Shown here: positions 42,000 through 43,988 of the stretch, piece after piece
Layout: the number at the start of each line of letters is the position of its first letter
Numbering within the stretch: position 1 is the first letter of the stretch
Source: Candidatus Syntropharchaeum sp.
Lineage (GTDB): Archaea > Halobacteriota > Syntropharchaeia > Syntropharchaeales > Syntropharchaeaceae
DNA: 43,988 nt
Direction of reading: 5' to 3'
NCBI GenBank assembly: GCA_026134025.1
Contig: JAOQII010000009.1
Location: 1 to 43,988 of the forward strand
Notes under the pieces: model-generated
Seen by the model: only the letters and a program-made list of their open reading frames with translations
Told to the model about the DNA's origin: nothing
Databases searched by the model: none
Program-made: the position numbers and the translations under genes

Positions 42000-43026
42000 G
42001 TTAAAGTTCTGTCCGAACTGCGGAGAAGCGACCGATGAACTCATCGATCACGTCTGCAAGAATTGTTTTATCAGAACTTTTAAGGCTGTAGAAGCGCTTC
42101 CAGAACTTGAAATTAGAGTCTGTCCGAACTGCGGAGCTTATTATCACAGGGGTAAATGGATTGAGGGTGATCTGAAAAAGGGAATCACTGATGAGGTTGT
42201 AAGAAATATCAAAGTCTCGGATCTGCTTGAAAAAACCGAGATTAAACTTGATTGTGAACTTGGTGAGCCACCCGGGGGGATTGTTCCTGCTGTTTTAAGG
42301 ATTGAAGGTGAGATTTTCAACCAATCGATTAAAGAAGAGCATAACTTCAATATCAAGATAAAGCGTGAGAGCTGTGTTAGATGTAGCAGGATGGCAGGGG
42401 GCTACTATGAAGCGATCGTCCAGATAAGGGCTGAAGGTCGCAGACCATCAGGAGAGGAGATCGATTCATGCCTTGTAATCCTCGCTGAGCGTGTTGAAGG
42501 GCATGCGAGTTTTGTGACAAAGCTTATTGATGTTAAGAATGGTGTTGATGTCTATGTTGCATCAAAGAGCGCTGCACAGGATGGTGCAAGAGAGATTATA
42601 AAGCGATTTGGCGGGGAGAGGTGTGTTTCACCAAAGTTAATTGGAAGGCGGGGTGGTAGAGATCTGTATCGTTTGACGATCCTTGTGAGGCTGCCCCGGT
42701 TTGTCAGCGGGGATATCGTATACTTCAGGGGAAGGGTTGTTCTTTTAACCTCGGTCTCAAAGCATACGGAAGGGATCTACCTTGAGAATGGTATGAAAGC
42801 AGGGAAGATGGATCTCTCAGATCTTAAGTTCTGCATGAACGTATCGGATGCAGAGGAAGCTGTACTTCTCGTGATTTATGAGAAAGAGGTGGAGGTGCTT
42901 GATCCTGAAACATTCAAGGCTGTTACCTTAAAAAAGCCGCTGTTTTTGACTGAAAGTGCAGGAGAAGAGGTTAGAGTTATTAAGATCGATGATCGGGTGT
43001 TTCTGGTGCCTGGGAAGGGTCATTAG
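41983..43026 (+). CDS. nmd3: NMD3-family ribosomal large-subunit factor
   Basis: Archaeal homologue of the eukaryotic 60S export adaptor NMD3, thought to act in large-subunit maturation or translation. It starts with NMD3-type zinc-binding pairs (FCPNCGE, HVCKNCF, VCPNCGAYYH), then the conserved ESCVRCSRMAGGYYEAIVQIRA, the eL/OB-like middle, and FVSGDIVYFRGRVVLL near the end. ATG at 41983 is chosen; an ATG at 41968 reads further into topA. It overlaps topA by 17 bases and is the last gene of that unit. Confidence 0.93.
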   Translation: MKGVVELKFCPNCGEATDELIDHVCKNCFIRTFKAVEALPELEIRVCPNCGAYYHRGKWIEGDLKKGITDEVVRNIKVSDLLEKTEIKLDCELGEPPGGIVPAVLRIEGEIFNQSIKEEHNFNIKIKRESCVRCSRMAGGYYEAIVQIRAEGRRPSGEEIDSCLVILAERVEGHASFVTKLIDVKNGVDVYVASKSAAQDGAREIIKRFGGERCVSPKLIGRRGGRDLYRLTILVRLPRFVSGDIVYFRGRVVLLTSVSKHTEGIYLENGMKAGKMDLSDLKFCMNVSDAEEAVLLVIYEKEVEVLDPETFKAVTLKKPLFLTESAGEEVRVIKIDDRVFLVPGKGH

Positions 43027-43111
43027 ATTTAAAAGGTATGGAATATAGAATAGTGTAGATAATAGCGAAGTAAATTGCGTTAAAAACAGTGGGATCCGCG
43101 TAGGTGTTTGA

Positions 43112-43903
43112 GTGAAACTTTCAACAGAGTCAATAGAATTTGCCAAAAACCACATAAAGGAGTTCTATGATTCTGATTTCTTTGTGAAACCATTTGAATT
43201 TGAGGTCCTTCAGGCATGCTGGGACGACGTACAAGGATACTTACTGGATACAGAGATTTCAGCATTCTCTGCCAAAGTTCCTATCGCCTTTGCCGCGCAT
43301 AAACCTAAAGGTGGGTTCCGTGTAGTTCACCAGCTTGATCCTATAGATTCACTGGTTTATACGGCATTGGCTTACGAAGTCGCAGAAAGTGTTGAAAACC
43401 GCCGAATACCAATTGAAGATCGGATAGCGTGTTCTTATCGGATTAAGACCGACGATGATGGGAATTTTTTCGTGAAAGACAATGGATACAACGATTTCTT
43501 CGATCACAGCGAAGAACTCGCCAATTCATATTCATACGTATTAGTTACAGATATCACAGACTTTTATAATCAGATTTACCTTCATCGCTTAAATTCCATA
43601 GAGCAGTGTTGCCCAAACAATCCAGAAATCTCAAAAGATCTTGAGAAATTTCTTATGAAACTTAATAATAAAACCTCTATGGGAATACCAGTTGGTCCTG
43701 CTGCGAGCATCATTATGGCAGAAGCAAGTCTAATTGACATTGATGAGTTCATTTTCAATCGTAATGCTAATTACGTGCGTTACGTTGATGATTTCAGGAT
43801 TTTTTCTAACTCCAAAATTGAATTAGAGTTACTACTTCAGGATCTAACCATGTATTTGTACAGTTCACATCGCCTGAACCTCTCTAGTAGTGCAACATTT
43901 TAA
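43112..43903 (+). pseudogene. Defence/unknown-group-type reverse transcriptase, truncated
   Basis: 263 residues of a single-domain reverse transcriptase. Motif A DITDFYNQIY has D147 and D150, motif B is MGIPVGPAAS, and catalytic motif C is YVRYVDDF with the YVDD at 224-227. Fingers motifs KPKGGFRVVHQLDP precede. It resembles defence-associated/Abi-like RTs (unknown-group class), not group II intron maturases, since no X/HNH domains or intron RNA are seen. It should continue after HRLNLSSS, but it ends in ATF-stop immediately before a transposase start, so the C-terminal half is cut off. GTG at 43112 is the start. The subtype cannot be assigned from this portion. Confidence 0.8.
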
Positions 43904-43927
43904 ATATGACTAGTTACCATATACTTC

Positions 43928-43988
43928 ATGGTCAACAAAAAGTATGTGGTCAAACTCACCACAGAAGACAAAGAATACCTGCAAAACT
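43928..43988 (+). CDS. IS630-family-like transposase, first 20 residues (runs off right edge)
   Basis: ATG at 43928 begins MVNKKYVVKLTTEDKEYLQN, which resembles the N-terminus of IS630/Tc1-type transposases (KKYVVxLTxEExxxL). The reading frame continues out of the window. Its position 25 bases after the truncated reverse transcriptase fits an insertion sequence that disrupted it at a TA dinucleotide near 43888-43893. Only 20 residues are visible, so the family call is tentative. Confidence 0.55.
   Translation, partial: MVNKKYVVKLTTEDKEYLQN

Overview
The window is a dense stretch of archaeal chromosome from a methanogen-type or alkane/methane-oxidising euryarchaeon. The main evidence is: archaeosine synthase (arcS), topoisomerase VI subunit B, Hef helicase-nuclease, archaeal CCA-adding enzyme, archaeal TyrRS and NMD3; the AMP-to-3-phosphoglycerate pathway with form III RuBisCO; and AtwA, the ATP-binding component A2 of the methyl-coenzyme M reductase activation system. 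A nickel ECF-type transporter, a CobD-like enzyme and a CooC-like ATPase fit a cell that depends on F430, cobamides and CO dehydrogenase. Promoters look like archaeal TATA boxes about 25 bases ahead of short or absent leaders. The lineage (for example ANME-1, Syntrophoarchaeia or a methanogen) cannot be fixed from this sequence alone.

Layout. 1-2256 (minus): an unrecognised operon of four cytoplasmic proteins, one with two PASTA domains and three sharing a short strand motif. This is the best candidate here for an undescribed system. 2497-9199 (minus): arcS, a NUDIX hydrolase, a SpoIIM-like membrane protein with a damaged start, top6B and hef. 9246-14411 (plus): an aspartase/fumarase, a secreted CARDB-like protein, a CooC-like ATPase and a secreted transglutaminase-like protein. 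14417-21253 (minus): family 4 uracil-DNA glycosylase, GNAT acetyltransferase, CCA-adding enzyme overlapping tRNA-Val(CAC), a bacterial-type GAPDH, and a cobD-nfi-atwA operon. 21342-25353 (minus): a TRAM protein, then nikKMLQO. 25460-25860: a decayed transposase. 25941-29624 (minus): the AMP pathway (R15P isomerase, RuBisCO, AMP phosphorylase).

29726-37258 is bounded by two inverted 278-base copies of an internally deleted transposon, about 95% identical by hand count. Between them lie a complete liv-type branched-chain amino acid ABC transporter in two divergent units, a coiled-coil protein coupled to livM, and an orphan ArlH ATPase. 37354-43026: tyrS and an ADP-forming acyl-CoA synthetase alpha subunit (minus), then a 43-residue zinc ribbon, topA and nmd3 (plus). 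At the right edge an unknown-group/defence-type reverse transcriptase is cut off by what looks like an IS630-family insertion.

Functionally, adenine nucleotide salvage feeds RuBisCO and then 3-phosphoglycerate, which the GAPDH can link to central carbon metabolism. Nickel and cobamide functions support the C1 enzymes that AtwA and CooC serve. DNA and RNA maintenance genes (top6B, hef, udg, nfi, topA, cca, arcS) are interspersed in short operons with 4-10 base overlaps. Two genes (spoIIM-like and cca) have no usable canonical start codon at the expected place, and each would be restored by one added base.
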